NCBI GenBank assembly: GCA_014871385.1
Contig: CM026428.1
Location: forward strand, 5,198,820 to 5,262,819
Reading direction: 5' to 3'
DNA length: 64,000 bases
Source of the DNA: Ceratodon purpureus
Taxonomy: Eukaryota; Streptophyta; Bryopsida; Pseudoditrichales; Ditrichaceae
Shown here: positions 10,595-22,781 of the stretch, one piece after another
Layout of the letters: every line of letters begins with the position of its first letter
How positions within the stretch are numbered: the stretch's first letter is position 1
Program-made: the position numbers and the translations under genes
The notes under the pieces: model-generated
Told to the model about the DNA's origin: nothing
The model's database searches: none
The model's input: only the letters and a program-made list of their open reading frames with translations

Positions 10595-13500
10595 CTAGGA
10601 ATCAGTATAGGCTCCATCTGCAGCAGAGGTATCCATGTCATTAAGCCCTAAATCTTCGTTTTGCTCAAATGTTCGCTCATATTCTTCCGCTGCAACACAG
10701 ACCCACTTCAGATAATCAGTTTCACTCACTTAAAATTGGTTCATCAAGAGTTTCAGATGACGCGCTTGGTAATATTGAACTCTTATGATAATGAAGAAAA
10801 TCCAAACACCCGTAATAATCGGAAGAAGGTACGAACATGTTAGTTGTGTATCACTTTCGAAGTCATCTGTTGCCGGTGCTATGAACGAGTTTGCAAGTGC
10901 ATCATCCAGGACTAATGTAAACTGCTCTTCCGCTCTCAACAGCTGCAACCATACATCAGAATAGAATCAAGACGTCAATGACATGATGCTCATACTACTC
11001 GAAGTGAGAATGGTCATAGCCTCGAAACCTTGAGAAGGACCGATCTAACCCTACTTTATGCAGAATCCAAAGAACAAACGCAAGATCTCACAATTTGACT
11101 TCATGGAAAACAACAAATACCTTCTGTAGATGCAAATCAAACTCCTGCCATTTGCTCTTCTTCCATGCTTCTGCACTATCTCCAACACTAAAACCATGCA
11201 CCCGCTTCAAACCTGCATGTAATAACATTTATAATCTTCATACAGTATTTTGCAGCCATTAAAATCAGCTCCCACAAAAAATCATCCCCTTCACAAATTG
11301 ATCATCTATTGCATCCATTGCATCCATTGCTCACCCCACAAGGTTGTGAGCACTAACTTACTTTCACTAATGTTTGATAGCAGGCCTTCTACAGTAGTAA
11401 CCAAGCCACCCAGAGTTCCCGCCGAAAGCTCCAACTCCAGTTCCGGAATCTCAACACTGGCTGTATCTGACTGAAACATAATAATAACAATGACAATGAC
11501 AAAGTTAATAGACTGATTGAAATTAGTCTCATTCGTCGGTAGGCCTTAATAGACATTATTGGCGTGCAAATATGGATAAATTCCCCACTCCCAATGGAAG
11601 ACTTCAACCACAAATCAACTCATCCTGTCATATCTCAAGTTCAATTAGCCCGGAGAGCATCTAGTGTTCAGGTTCCAAATCATTAGATGGTGTATACGGT
11701 ATCAGGTCTCAAATATGCCTTCAACCTAACGAGAAAGAATACACAAAAAAATACGTGAAACACCACACGCAGGAGCATGAGGAAGCTGCATACCTTAATA
11801 ACATCTCGTGATAAATCTCTAGTTGATTTTATGACAAGGCTAATTTTCTTTCCTTTCTCAGGAATTCTGCCGCCAGGTTTCAACTGAACAATTTCACGAT
11901 CAATTAGGATGTTGACATAATAATAAAGAAACCAATACGAGCAAATGACATATAACAAGGATATGATACACCAAATTAAAAAACGAAACTTGGAAATAAC
12001 AAAAGAACAACTAACTACTGGATACACAAAGTCTAGATCTTGTATGCTTGCGGCCAAAAGTGTACACCACATTCCTCAAGAAAATGTAGAACAGAAAGGA
12101 GGACGCACATACGTTAATGTAACCACTTGTACAAGTTCAGTTACAATAATGTCAAGCATATGACCATGATACATTCATCGCTCCAAATAATTCAGAACTC
12201 AGTAGCCAGCAACTTCAGACTGAGTACCGGACCGTAAGTGGTCCAGAAAGAAAGGGCTGGACTTACCTCCGAATTCTTATATCCGCAAACGTCGCAGGTG
12301 GACGCCATAACGATAACCTCCTTGAAATAAGGTATATCTTTGTACCAAAGTCAAGGATGGAACTTATAACTTTCAGAAAGACTAAATTTAAAAGGTACAA
12401 ACTAGGTCCCACAAGCATGTTAAAGCTATCGTCAGTACATCCCATGACACGAGAACTTGATCCTTAAATATGATCACAACGACGCCTTGCAAAGATCCGG
12501 TCTAAGAAATATATAGAAGAACCACAGAGATTTAAAAAGTTACAAACTGTGGATACTGGTAACAAACATGCGTGTCTCGGCTTTGACGCCACATGCTCCA
12601 CAAGTAGATGGAAATGTCATCACCTGAAAACAACAACAACATGCTATTTCATTCGAAACATACAAATGTAAAGAAAAGCACGAAGCCCACAGGCCCAGAC
12701 CAGACAGGCTCGTGAAGAATTATACTGGTTGCATCATCATATTAGTGGCTTAAAAAATAAGAAACTCATCATGGTCAAATCTATTCACAGATTACAATTG
12801 AGGTTTTACTCACTAATTGATAAGATGTCAATCTGATACTAACCTCCTCAGGTGCTGAATACTTGAATATTGCCTCTGCCATCTGAGCAGAGCTCCCATG
12901 AGCAATTGCCTGATGTGCCATTAAGGCACCCACAGAACCATGAGGAAGCTTTGTCGTGCCAGCCGGTGCGTACTTCACCCTTTTGTGATCACTAGGTACT
13001 GCCGTGGATTCTGGGGCAGCCATGGAGTTGCCGTCATTATCCTCTGCCGAAGACGTTGATTGAGTCAAAAAACCCAATGCTTCTTGCTGCTCTTGAGTGC
13101 GGTCATAGAACATAGTTGACAACAAGGGGTCTGAACTTGGTGCATACCTACAAGAAAAAGTTCGAGAAATACGCTGATTATTAAAATGTAGAGAAAACTA
13201 GCAACCACGTATCTGCTCTGTAATCGCAAACCTCACAGTTTCACTCAACTGAAAAAAAAATCAGGCTAGCGCAAATAAGGGCCACATTAAGCTTAAGCCA
13301 GAGAGGTGAAAACCAAAAGAGCTCTCTTGCAAACTACAATATTGTGCCAAGTCTCAAAAAGTGTGACTCAAAAAGTTAAAGCAACCCATAGATCTTGTAA
13401 GAATGAGAAAGTACTGTACGGGTTCTCAATGTAACTGTTGCCTGAGGGATCATCTATAACAAACGTGAAGGCTTGCTCTCCTTTGGCACATGCATTGAGC

Positions 13501-15697
13501 TTCGTCAGAAAAACATCGATGGCTTCTGCTGTTTGAACATCCACTTTCTGCACACCAACACACTGCTCTAAGACAACGAGTACAAACCAAGTATATCGCG
13601 ATTGGGAATACAAATACACAAGGATATAGGCACGTAGGGGCAATTTATAGACAACTCAGAAGAGCAAAAGCAATGGAGCATACCCTGCGCTCTTCTTGTA
13701 AAGCTTGAAGCTCAGTTGCTGCCCTCGTTAACACCCCTTCAATCTGCCACATTTCAATTTACTGGATAAATAATCTCATTTTTACAATCTTGAGTAAATG
13801 AAAACAAAAAAATGCACGAGAGATCTGAAGTTCACCTGATGGACATGATTACATTAAAACAAACATGTGTAGGAACTTGATGTTTGATGTAGCACAGTAC
13901 AGCACAAAACCCCTAATTGGCCTCTCACTTTGCTTATTGTATTAAAAGAGGAAAAGAGAACTAATATTCAAATAGAGAACGACTCAGCAAGGCTACAAAT
14001 TTGAACTGACCGTAGACAGGGTCCCCCGTTGTGCTTCTGGAGGAATCTCGAACTCTAACTCCGGCACCTGCACACGAGTGAAATAATGAATAACTATCAA
14101 GACAGGACTTCAGTCAACAAAAAATCCAAATAAGTATCCGGGCTACATCAGGCGATGGGCTACTAATCATAGTCTACTACACCTCAACGTTTAGCACAAC
14201 TTGAGCAGACATTACATACCACAACAATAGCATCAGTCCACACAAAAAAAATAACCCAACATCTGTATCCTTTGTCTACTGCTTGACAAAACGCCAAATT
14301 CACCTTTATTGTGGCAACGTCGGACTTCACAACTTGCCTGTTCAGAACCTGCACAGAAATGCGAACAAATAGCAAAACACTTGAGCTGCAACACTAAAGG
14401 TGTTGTTGAATGCATGCGTGAAGGGAAATAGGTCACACATTACGGCTCGCAAGTTCATTGTTGAATTCATTGCGACACCAAATTCTCAATAACATGCAGT
14501 TGTGCTCCTACTTTACATGCAAACGAAAACAAGCAATGTTCATTGAAACTGATCCGCTATTTTCAAAAAGCCACAATCCACTTGCTTAACGGTGCGAATT
14601 ATGACCTTCGAATCCCCTGCTGGAACTTTCAGTGTAAAAGCACACCCCTGAGGTTGCAGCTGACCAGCGAATTGAACCTCGTTGTTCCTGTACCACGACC
14701 AGAAAAGCCGAAAGTCAATCCCGACTCAGGATGATTTCCAATTTGCCAGCTTATCGAGAAAAGACTCTCATGTTAATACATCGAGTCCCGATGTCACGAT
14801 TCTGTTTCTTACAATTGCCTAGAACCCAAAGACTTACAGCTCAGCAGTCAAAATAATTGCACCTTTCATTGCAGTGTGGGCATTCAAAGGCCATTAATAC
14901 CACCTGCGCATGCATCCAAAACAACCGGTTCAGGCCACAGCCGAAGAAAAGCTAACTCGCAATACATGAGCTACTAACCATAGAATTACCATTCCTCCGA
15001 AACGACGATCAGCATTCAGAGCTCAAAAAGTCTACTAAACTTCCCCTTGCTCAGCATCACAGAAAACTACAACTCCAATAGCACTATCAAACAACCTCCA
15101 ACCTCTCAGCTAAAATCCACGACCTCCGCTTTCAAACTCACTCTCAACCCTGCCAAACAAGCTTCCAAATTCATGAAATTCACAGCCAACTCATATTCAA
15201 TACCACATTCAACCATCGTACCTCACGGAAATGCGGGATGCGAGTGAGCAGCAACCGTGTCATTCCCTGCAAACCCACATCACATCAACATACAGCTATC
15301 AATCCCTACCTCCAGAATTTCTCCGGCGTCTCCACAGGTAGCAACCAAACCTCAATCCTCTCACAAAAACTCTCTCCCTTCCCCAAATTTGACGTTCACC
15401 CAAAATTCAGTGCCATCCCATCCCACTAAACCCTAAATCCTTAAACCCTAAATCCAAAAATTCAATCTCCACAAAAATTCAATCTCCACAGAAACATAGC
15501 TCCGGGGAATCAACAAACGATTCAAAAGACCTGCTGGATTGGATAATCCAAGAGGGAGAGGAAGCAAGGGAGGAGTTACATACATTCTCCCCGCAGCGCA
15601 TGCACAGGCTCTCGATCTGGTGCAGCGGGGCGCCATCATCGGCGGTGAAAGCCTCCGCCGCAGCGCCCACGTCCTCGATCACTTCCTGGGTCGCCAT
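10595..15697 (-). CDS. ZPR1: ZPR1 zinc-finger protein
   Basis: ZPR1 is a conserved eukaryotic protein with paired zinc fingers that binds eEF1A and shuttles between cytoplasm and nucleus. Sixteen exons give 501 aa. From the start they are 15584-15697, 15222-15266, 14863-14903, 14606-14687, 14304-14348, 14011-14067, 13684-13743, 13420-13547, 12844-13147, 12557-12623, 12267-12337, 11794-11883, 11362-11470, 11121-11212, 10837-10942 and 10595-10689. The protein is two tandem ZPR1 units. Finger 1 is CMRC (32-35) with CPHC (61-64). Finger 2 is CGAC (300-303) with CDVC (329-332). Both have the same 25-residue gap. Each finger is followed by its beta-rich domain, with VVKSDVATIK in unit 1 and SDTASVEIPELELEL in unit 2. 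The tail EYERTFEQNEDLGLND is typical of plants. The last intron's donor (gttcgt) was chosen by phase and is the least certain border. Confidence 0.94.
15425..15456. promoter_or_regulatory. Telo-box-like motifs in ZPR1 intron 1
   Basis: Two AAACCCTAAA-type motifs lie about 130 bp downstream of exon 1 of ZPR1. Telo boxes are known in leaders and promoters of plant translation and ribosome genes. A role here is inferred. Confidence 0.4.
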
Positions 15698-16932
15698 GAT
15701 CACGGTGCTCGCTTGCGATTGTCGCAGATTGTCGCCACAGATTGCAGATTGAGCGTCGAAGTTCAAGCTCTCCGGCTCTTCCTTCCCCTCTCTGCCCCTC
15801 TCTCTGTCTGGGGTTTAAGGGATGCTCGTACACAAACCCGTTACTCCACCCCCTAACACCATCATACTCTACCACAGGCTAACATTTGTCTTCAAAACTC
15901 TACGGATATCGTAGACTGAGTCAGCTTTGGGTGCAGTGATGGTTTTGAAAATCTAGGACACTCCGTCTGATAGTCGTTCGAAGGCCCGAGCGAGAATCTA
16001 CGATATTTTTCATGCATGTAATTGTTGATCAGTGGATACTGTAGGTTTTAGGTACAGTCGCTGGACAAAGGTTTTGCCACTCAGGACTCTCCTGTTTACC
16101 GATTGCACTGCTTTTTCTCATTACCATAATTTCCATTTTAAACCATCATTTGGTCACATATTTTTGGAGATGTGGAATTCACTTAGCGAGGCTGCCCTCT
16201 GCAAATTTTCAGGATTTAAGAATCATTTGAGAATCTATGGAACATGCTGAGAATGGTGTAATCCTATGGTGGTGTTGGAGCAGACAACTGATCAAATCGT
16301 TGTTTGACTATGTTGTGATCAACTTGACGTTCGCTGATTCGTCATGAATCCACATTTATACATGCTTGTAGTAAAGGTTGGATTTGTAGTGCTCTTTCAC
16401 TATTTTGATGTTTGAGTTATGGTTGAAGTGAGTAGATTAAATAATAATGACCTTCATTAACCACATGATAGCTTCCATAGAAGTGTATACCAAACATCAA
16501 CTAATACAGTCTTTCAGGCTAACTGCAGAATGCAGAGAATGTTACATACCTGAAGCATTATCAATATTATGCGACAATGACATTAAAATGGACAGAGGCT
16601 ACAATTTGTGTACTAATCCAGACCATAAGAAACAATATCCAGAAGAATAAACTACAAATCTGTACTAGAGGCAGCAACATGGCACTAGACAATTCAATCC
16701 CAATCTTGTCTGAAGTGCGCCTGCCCTTGTTCTACAATCTGCAGCTCCCGACCTAGATTGGTCGACGAACATCTTTCTGTCAACTCTAGATTAGTAATCT
16801 AGGCTCCATTATGGTACTAGTCAGGACATGCACTACGTCAAGACGCAGAAGGGCTCCCTATTTATCAACTCGCACCTTCCTCTAATATAAGAGGAAATTA
16901 TGTACAATGCGTGAAGAAACAGAGTGGAAAAT
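15698..16932. other. Intergenic region upstream of ZPR1
   Basis: 1.2 kb between the ZPR1 start and the protease stop. The part next to ZPR1 should hold its promoter and leader, and the part next to 16932 the protease 3' untranslated region. No coding region, RNA gene or repeat was recognised. Confidence 0.5.
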
Positions 16933-19786
16933 TTACACTCCCTTTTTGAGATCTTCAGGGACGACAGGATAGGATGCACATGTTGAAACACCTGCACAAA
17001 ACCACCGAGAGCAGCTTGATTAGTGACGCCATGGTCATGTGTGCTTAAATGTCCTTCAGCAAGCGCTACACACTAACCAACAAAGAGCGTAACCAATGAT
17101 TATTTTAGAAGATACGGTAACAGGTCTCAAAAACTATCAGTTCCAATAATGCAAGGGGAACAGCCGCAAAGACTTACCACACATGTTTTTGCCCATTTCC
17201 ATGTGAAAGTAACCATTCAGTCCCCAATCTGCACCCCATGAATTCTTGATGATCCAGTAGGGCGTTCCATTGTCGTCTTCACCATAACCCACAGCCAATA
17301 CAGCATGGTTCACGGTCTGCAAATAACAGAAAAAGAAAGTGGGAAAAGGTCAATGACAAATTGCCACAGTAATGTGTGCAGCCCTAACCGATGGCACAGT
17401 AATATGTTAAGAAAGAGTATCCTCGTCGACTTCGTTCGTATCAATTCTGAACGGATCAATTATGAATGAAACATCCAAAACAGAAGGATGTCAAGGTTCT
17501 TCGCCTAACTTTTGTCAAGATCCAAGTGCAGAAACAGTTCTATATGATAAACAGGGAGATGATGATACTAGCAAAACATTGTTGGTTATACAAATTCCCC
17601 TGCTTTCTGCAAGCGTGAGAGAGGGAGCACTGTACCTGCGGGCCGGTGTGGCAATCGGAGCTGGTGTATACACCACCATTGTACAGTCTGAAGTCATTGA
17701 CCACCTCGAACGCCACACTCACTGGCCTCTGTGTGGCAACAGCATGCTTCAGCTGCATTTCTGCTCCCTGTACACCATAAGACATCAATGCTATATTAAT
17801 GAAGATCGAAAATTCGGTGAGAAGATGAACCAGCTCTGCTTAAAATTTCCAATCAAAGCATCTAAACATATTTTTTAACAGACAATTGGTGTTTTCAACG
17901 GGATTCAGAATCGGACCTCTGTGATGTTGACCACATCCCAAACTTTAGCACCCACTGTGTTCGGGTGAAATTCGCACTGATCGTCTTTGGCATAATAAGG
18001 ATATGACTCTTCAGTATCAATTCCACCATTGTACCGGATGTATTCGAATGCTTGAGAAGGAAGTCCACCTCCACATCCAAAGTTGTTAAAAGCTCCAGCA
18101 CAGTCCACTAACTGCTGCTCAGACAAGAGCACCATTTTCCCGGTAGCCTGGGCATGAGCTGCCTCCAGTGCCCCAGTTGTACTGAGAAACATCAATAGCA
18201 AAAGGAAACATGTCAGTGGCTTGAGCCGACGAATGATGGGTGACAACACAGAGAACTTCTGAGAGGGGCTTAGTGTCGTTTCTTGAGTATCTTTCGATTG
18301 ATCCAAAATAAGAGCGAGATAGCGAATTCAGTTCCAATAATAAATTTAAACGACAAATCCATACGGACAAAGTTTGGATTATGTCTGAGTTTAAACCTCA
18401 AAATGTAGCAGTAATTTACATTCTATAAACATAAAATACTACTATTTAAAATAGGTCTTCTTAATTTTAAGGATATATTATCAGAAATTAATGGTAGAAG
18501 CGAGTTGAAAATTGCAAAAATCCAGCCCCTCGGGCTGCGTCTGACGTTTAAGGGTTAGGCAAAATCGGTTGCAAAAAGACGTCTGTGCGCCATCAAAACA
18601 AGGTATGTATTACCTGAAAGTCCAGCAAGAGCCGCAATGCGCTTGGTTCTTCACTTGGCTCACAATGCCATCTTCACGCCAATCTTTCTGCAGATGGAAG
18701 ATAACAGTTATAATATGCACACTGCGAGCACAAGGCAAAGAGCAAAAGAAGCAAAACAAAAACCAACAGAAACTGTTTCATGATGAAGCCAATTCAAATG
18801 CTACGTACCGACTTTGGCAAGTCACCGCTGGTCATCACATGGTTGCCAGTGGCCGAGCAATTCTGTTCACCCTTCATCAGTCTCGCATTACTGAATTCCT
18901 CGTTGGTCATATCCGCAAATTCTGCAACACCACTTCCAATATCAGATGGAATCTCCACGAATATCATCACAACACAAACAAACTCTCAACGCAGAGAGAG
19001 TTGAGACATTCCTAACCCATAAAAAATCAAAAATCAAAATCAAAATCAAAATCAATCTTGCTACATTCTCGGAACTCTCCACACGTCCCTCAGAAGAAAA
19101 TGCCGGCAAAACCGCACCATCTTTACTAAATTAAAACAATTAAATAATCCAATGAATCAATACGTGAAAATAATCGAATCTCAGGGGCTAAATTAAGGCC
19201 CATACCATTCACAGCAAGCGTGTAGGAATGCTTTCCCCTGTTATGCCTCTCCACGAGCTTCACGCTCTCCAGGAACGTTGCAAACCGATGCTTGAGCTCG
19301 GCCACTGTCTTATACTCCTTCTTGTACCTAAAAACACAATCCACTCATCAGCTCCCGGACACAACCACCTCACACACAAACACAACCCCTACATCCAACT
19401 CACAGAAAAGTAACAACCAAACAAACACCTCGATCACGAAAAGAAAAAACCTCAAACACAGAGCACAACAACAACCACCTCCAACGCAACACACTTCTCC
19501 CAAACCGCACAAAAACCTCCACCAAGAAACAAAAACAACCAAAACACATCCCCAACCGAAACACAACGATCTCCACAAAAACAATCACATACTTGGCAGC
19601 GTAGCCAGCGAAGAGCGCGACGTCCAGCGAGTTCCCGAGCACGTCCGAAAAGTCCCCGGAGACGACCCGCTCCGGATCCGTCACCATAACAATCTCCCCG
19701 TCCGAGGCCGGCACCACGCGCCCCTGGCATACCGACATGGCGGTAACGCACATTGCGACCATCACGAGAGCCCGAACCGACGCCAT
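16933..19786 (-). CDS. AALP: Aleurain-like papain-family cysteine protease
   Basis: A vacuolar C1A cysteine protease (cathepsin H/aleurain group). Eight exons give 365 aa. From the start they are 19593-19786, 19206-19327, 18809-18921, 18614-18687, 17917-18181, 17636-17767, 17178-17316 and 16933-16991. A signal peptide covers about residues 1-22. The inhibitory prodomain (I29) follows, with the ERFNIN-like stretch and [10 protein letters not shown]. The mature enzyme begins near residue 144. Gln158 lies in the oxyanion hole, Cys164 in [17 protein letters not shown], His304 in [11 protein letters not shown] and Asn325 in NSWGADWG. The segment [13 protein letters not shown] is close to barley aleurain as I remember it. 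The family usually has about 360 aa, so this gene looks whole. It lies 1.2 kb downstream of ZPR1 in genomic order but has its own upstream region. Confidence 0.94.
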
Positions 19787-21596
19787 CGCTGCAAACCCAC
19801 CTGAAGAGAGACAAACTCTGCCGTCTGAGTGCCAAAAGATGGCACTTTGAGTCGAATTTAGCTCCTCCCAGGCGCCGGATCGCTGCTCTGGAACGCTTCC
19901 CGTTGCGTGTGCTCGCGCATCACATGCCTGCTCTTCACTTGCCCCTCCCTCGGATGAAGATTCGGGATATTCATTCATCCTAGATGCTGCTCCCTAAACC
20001 GTGGACATCTACATTATCAATAGATTTTCAGTGTGTGAGGTCTATGATTTGAGAAGATAGTGTCGGTGTTGGGGTGCTTCGATGATTGTGTGTTGGAAAA
20101 TATCGTGCTCTTTTCAGGGTGCTTTTGGATGGAAAGGAGGGGATGAATCTCGTTGGAGGTTGGGAGGTTTGGATGGATGATGGTGGTAGTGGTCGTGAAG
20201 AGTTGTGGTTGTTTTGGATGGTATATGCTGGTTTTGGATGAGATGTGCTGGTTTTGGGATGAGATGTGGTGTGGAGGTCGTTGCATCGTTCGTTGGTGGG
20301 GGAGGCTTATCTCTTCGTCCGAGGAGGAGAAGAGCCGTGAAGAGCCTGGGACATGGGAGTTGCGTGTGAGTTTGTACCGTTTTTGGGTTCATTGTTTTAT
20401 GTGGAAAGTCACATTCGGTTGCATTTTGTGGGGTTTTATTGGGAGGGAGACGTGAGTTGTGGAGAGAGTAGGGATGTTGGAAGTGTCCACTTGTAGTACC
20501 TGTCCCACATCCATTGTATTTTGGGGGGTTATACGAAGTTGTGATGATATGTGTAGTTATTAAATGATACCTTTAATTTGTTTGTTGAAAGGATACCAGA
20601 TATTTTCCTTCGACTTTATTCCTTCCCTGCTAGTGAATTTAGAGTTTTTTTTTTTATTGAAATGATTATACCACCAAACAAACCATTAGTACATGCAACA
20701 CCGATGCCTATACGTTTTTAAATCTATTATGATTTTTATTAGAGATGAATCGGTTCAATTTCTATATCCATTATATTTTGTATGTCAATTATAGTATATT
20801 TGATTTTATTGACATTATATATGCCTTAAATTTGATATTTTTTACATATTATATGATTATAAAAGAATTACATTTAAATCAATTTTGGTATTTCAATTTT
20901 ATTTCAAATATTCAAAATTTTCCATGATTTAATAAAATATAAATAATTAATTAAATTATATAAAGATATAAATGAATTTAGAAGTGTTCATTATGTTAAT
21001 GCCAAGTTATAAAGTATAATTAGACGCTACTGGAATTGGTATTCATTTCAAAAAAAGTTATTAAAAATAGATTTTTCATCATATTTTAATGAATGTGTTG
21101 TTTGGCATTTAAGAAGAATCTACAATTCAAATCTATTAAATGGATAGGTTGCAAAATTAGTCAATCTAATTCTAAAGAAACAAGTTCAATTTTATATATA
21201 CTTATTCTATTAGGAATTGTTGTTTTTGAATGCACTTGACTCTTAGCCAATATAATAATTAAAAATAGTTTACCATAGTGAACTAAAGGTTTTGGAAGCA
21301 AAAAGCCTTGATATAGAAGACTGAAAAAAAAGTAGAAAGATAAAAAGTATGTATATTGATAAATATTTCTTATAGACATTGAATAATATAATGTATTTTT
21401 ATTTTTATTTTATATTTTAAGCCTTACATATCTTCTATATACATAATGACAACATCATGGTAAAAAGGTGGATTTTTTTTTTTTTATAGGTCAGTCGTAT
21501 GCATGGAGGTGATGGGATGCTTTGGTGTGGTGAATGGCAATGGCGTGAGTATTTGCTTTAAAATAATTGCACTAATTATTACAAGATTTATTTCAC

Positions 21597-21650
<54 letters not shown>

Positions 21651-22055
21651 AAATTTTCACTTAATTTTTCGATTATAAGCTTGATCCATCACATTCAACT
21701 TCTTTTGTTTGCTTTTAGATTTTTAAAATAAAATATACTTCAACAAAAATAAGATAATGATGAATGAATGATACAAGTGTATACAATTGAACTTCATTGA
21801 CATCATTTCATAAACTTCACTTTGTTGTTTTCATTGTCATTTCTCATTATGGAATATGATAGTATGAACATAGAGGTCATTGAAAGTTGAAGTCATTTGA
21901 GGAGGTAAATTATAACCCACATAACCTAAGGAAGTTGAGCCTTGGAGTAGATTACTATGTATCAACATATCTAAGATTATAAAAAACTACAAGTCTGGAG
22001 TTGGCTACAAGGTGGGCCGGATTGAACATTTTGTTAGGCTCCAATTGAGGCCTTA
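19787..22055. other. Protease upstream region and AT-rich gap
   Basis: 19787-20560 holds the likely protease promoter and a short duplication (gctggttttggatgagatgt near 20229-20270). 20560-22055 is strongly AT-rich and includes a pure AT dinucleotide run. No gene was recognised. Confidence 0.5.
21599..21648. repeat. (TA)n microsatellite
   Basis: About 24 consecutive TA units with no interruption. Confidence 0.95.
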
Positions 22056-22271
22056 GAGCATCCCCAATCATGCGCTTTCCAGGCGTGTAAGGTAGTCCCT
22101 CAACATGCACGACCTCTCCACATGTGCCACGTTAGGGCCAAGGTTTGAACCTAAAACCTTATGGCGAGTGTATGTTGAGGCAGTGGCCACAACTGAGGAG
22201 CCCGCTGCCATGCATCGACCTCCAAAGGCCCTACAGAGGGGGCTCTTGACGGAGAACGATTGAAGATGCTC
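22056..22271. mobile_element. PIF/Harbinger-type MITE, 216 bp
   Basis: The ends are inverted: gagcatccccaatca at the left and the complement of gattgaagatgctc at the right. Both are flanked by TTA (22053-22055 and 22272-22274). The 3-bp TTA target and GAGCATC-type ends are characteristic of plant Harbinger/Tourist MITEs. No coding capacity. Confidence 0.75.
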
Positions 22272-22781
22272 TTAGTTCCGGTCTAAGCCGGAAATTTGGG
22301 TCAAGGTTGTCGAAATTGCATCAATTCGGCCTAAAAATAATGCCCCGTAAGATGCCACATAGGATAAATTGATATTCCAACTCGATTTTGGTGTAAAACC
22401 CTGAAGCCTGATTTGAAAAAAAATGAGCAATCCTATTGATTGGAATTTGAAGAGTTTGGGCCGGCCCTCAATCCGGCCCCAAATATAAACTGGCCCCAAA
22501 TATAAACTGGCCCCAAGCATAAACCAGACTCTGACACCTTGTGGAATCGAGCTTGAAGACGGATGAGAAACGCGAACATGAATCATTCACTGGATGAAAC
22601 TCTCATCCTCCTGAAGAAGGCTGAAGGGTTTAGGGTTTAAGGCTCGCAAGGACAGTAGAGTGAAGGGGTTTGGAGTCTCGATCGAGAATTCGCTCCACAT
22701 TTCTCACTCTCGTTGCGTAAATCTGTCCCACAGCTTCCATCCCGGGACTCGCTCGCCGAAAACCACACCCCGCGTAAAGCC
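22272..22781. promoter_or_regulatory. REX4 upstream region with telo box
   Basis: About 500 bp between the MITE and the REX4 start codon. A short tandem repeat (ggccccaaatataaactggc type, about 17-bp period) lies at 22478-22535. A double telo box, agggtttagggtttaagg, lies at 22625-22642 about 140 bp before the start codon. Telo boxes mark many plant ribosome-biogenesis genes, which fits an rRNA-processing exonuclease. Direct control is inferred. Confidence 0.45.

Noticed and set aside
19348-19978. Frames of 78-192 aa over the first intron and exon of the protease gene
   Set aside because: They read the intron or the wrong frame. The spliced protease model explains the region fully.
22140-22165. 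ggtttgaacc, resembling a tRNA B box
   Set aside because: No matching A box or cloverleaf was found around it, and it lies inside the Harbinger MITE.
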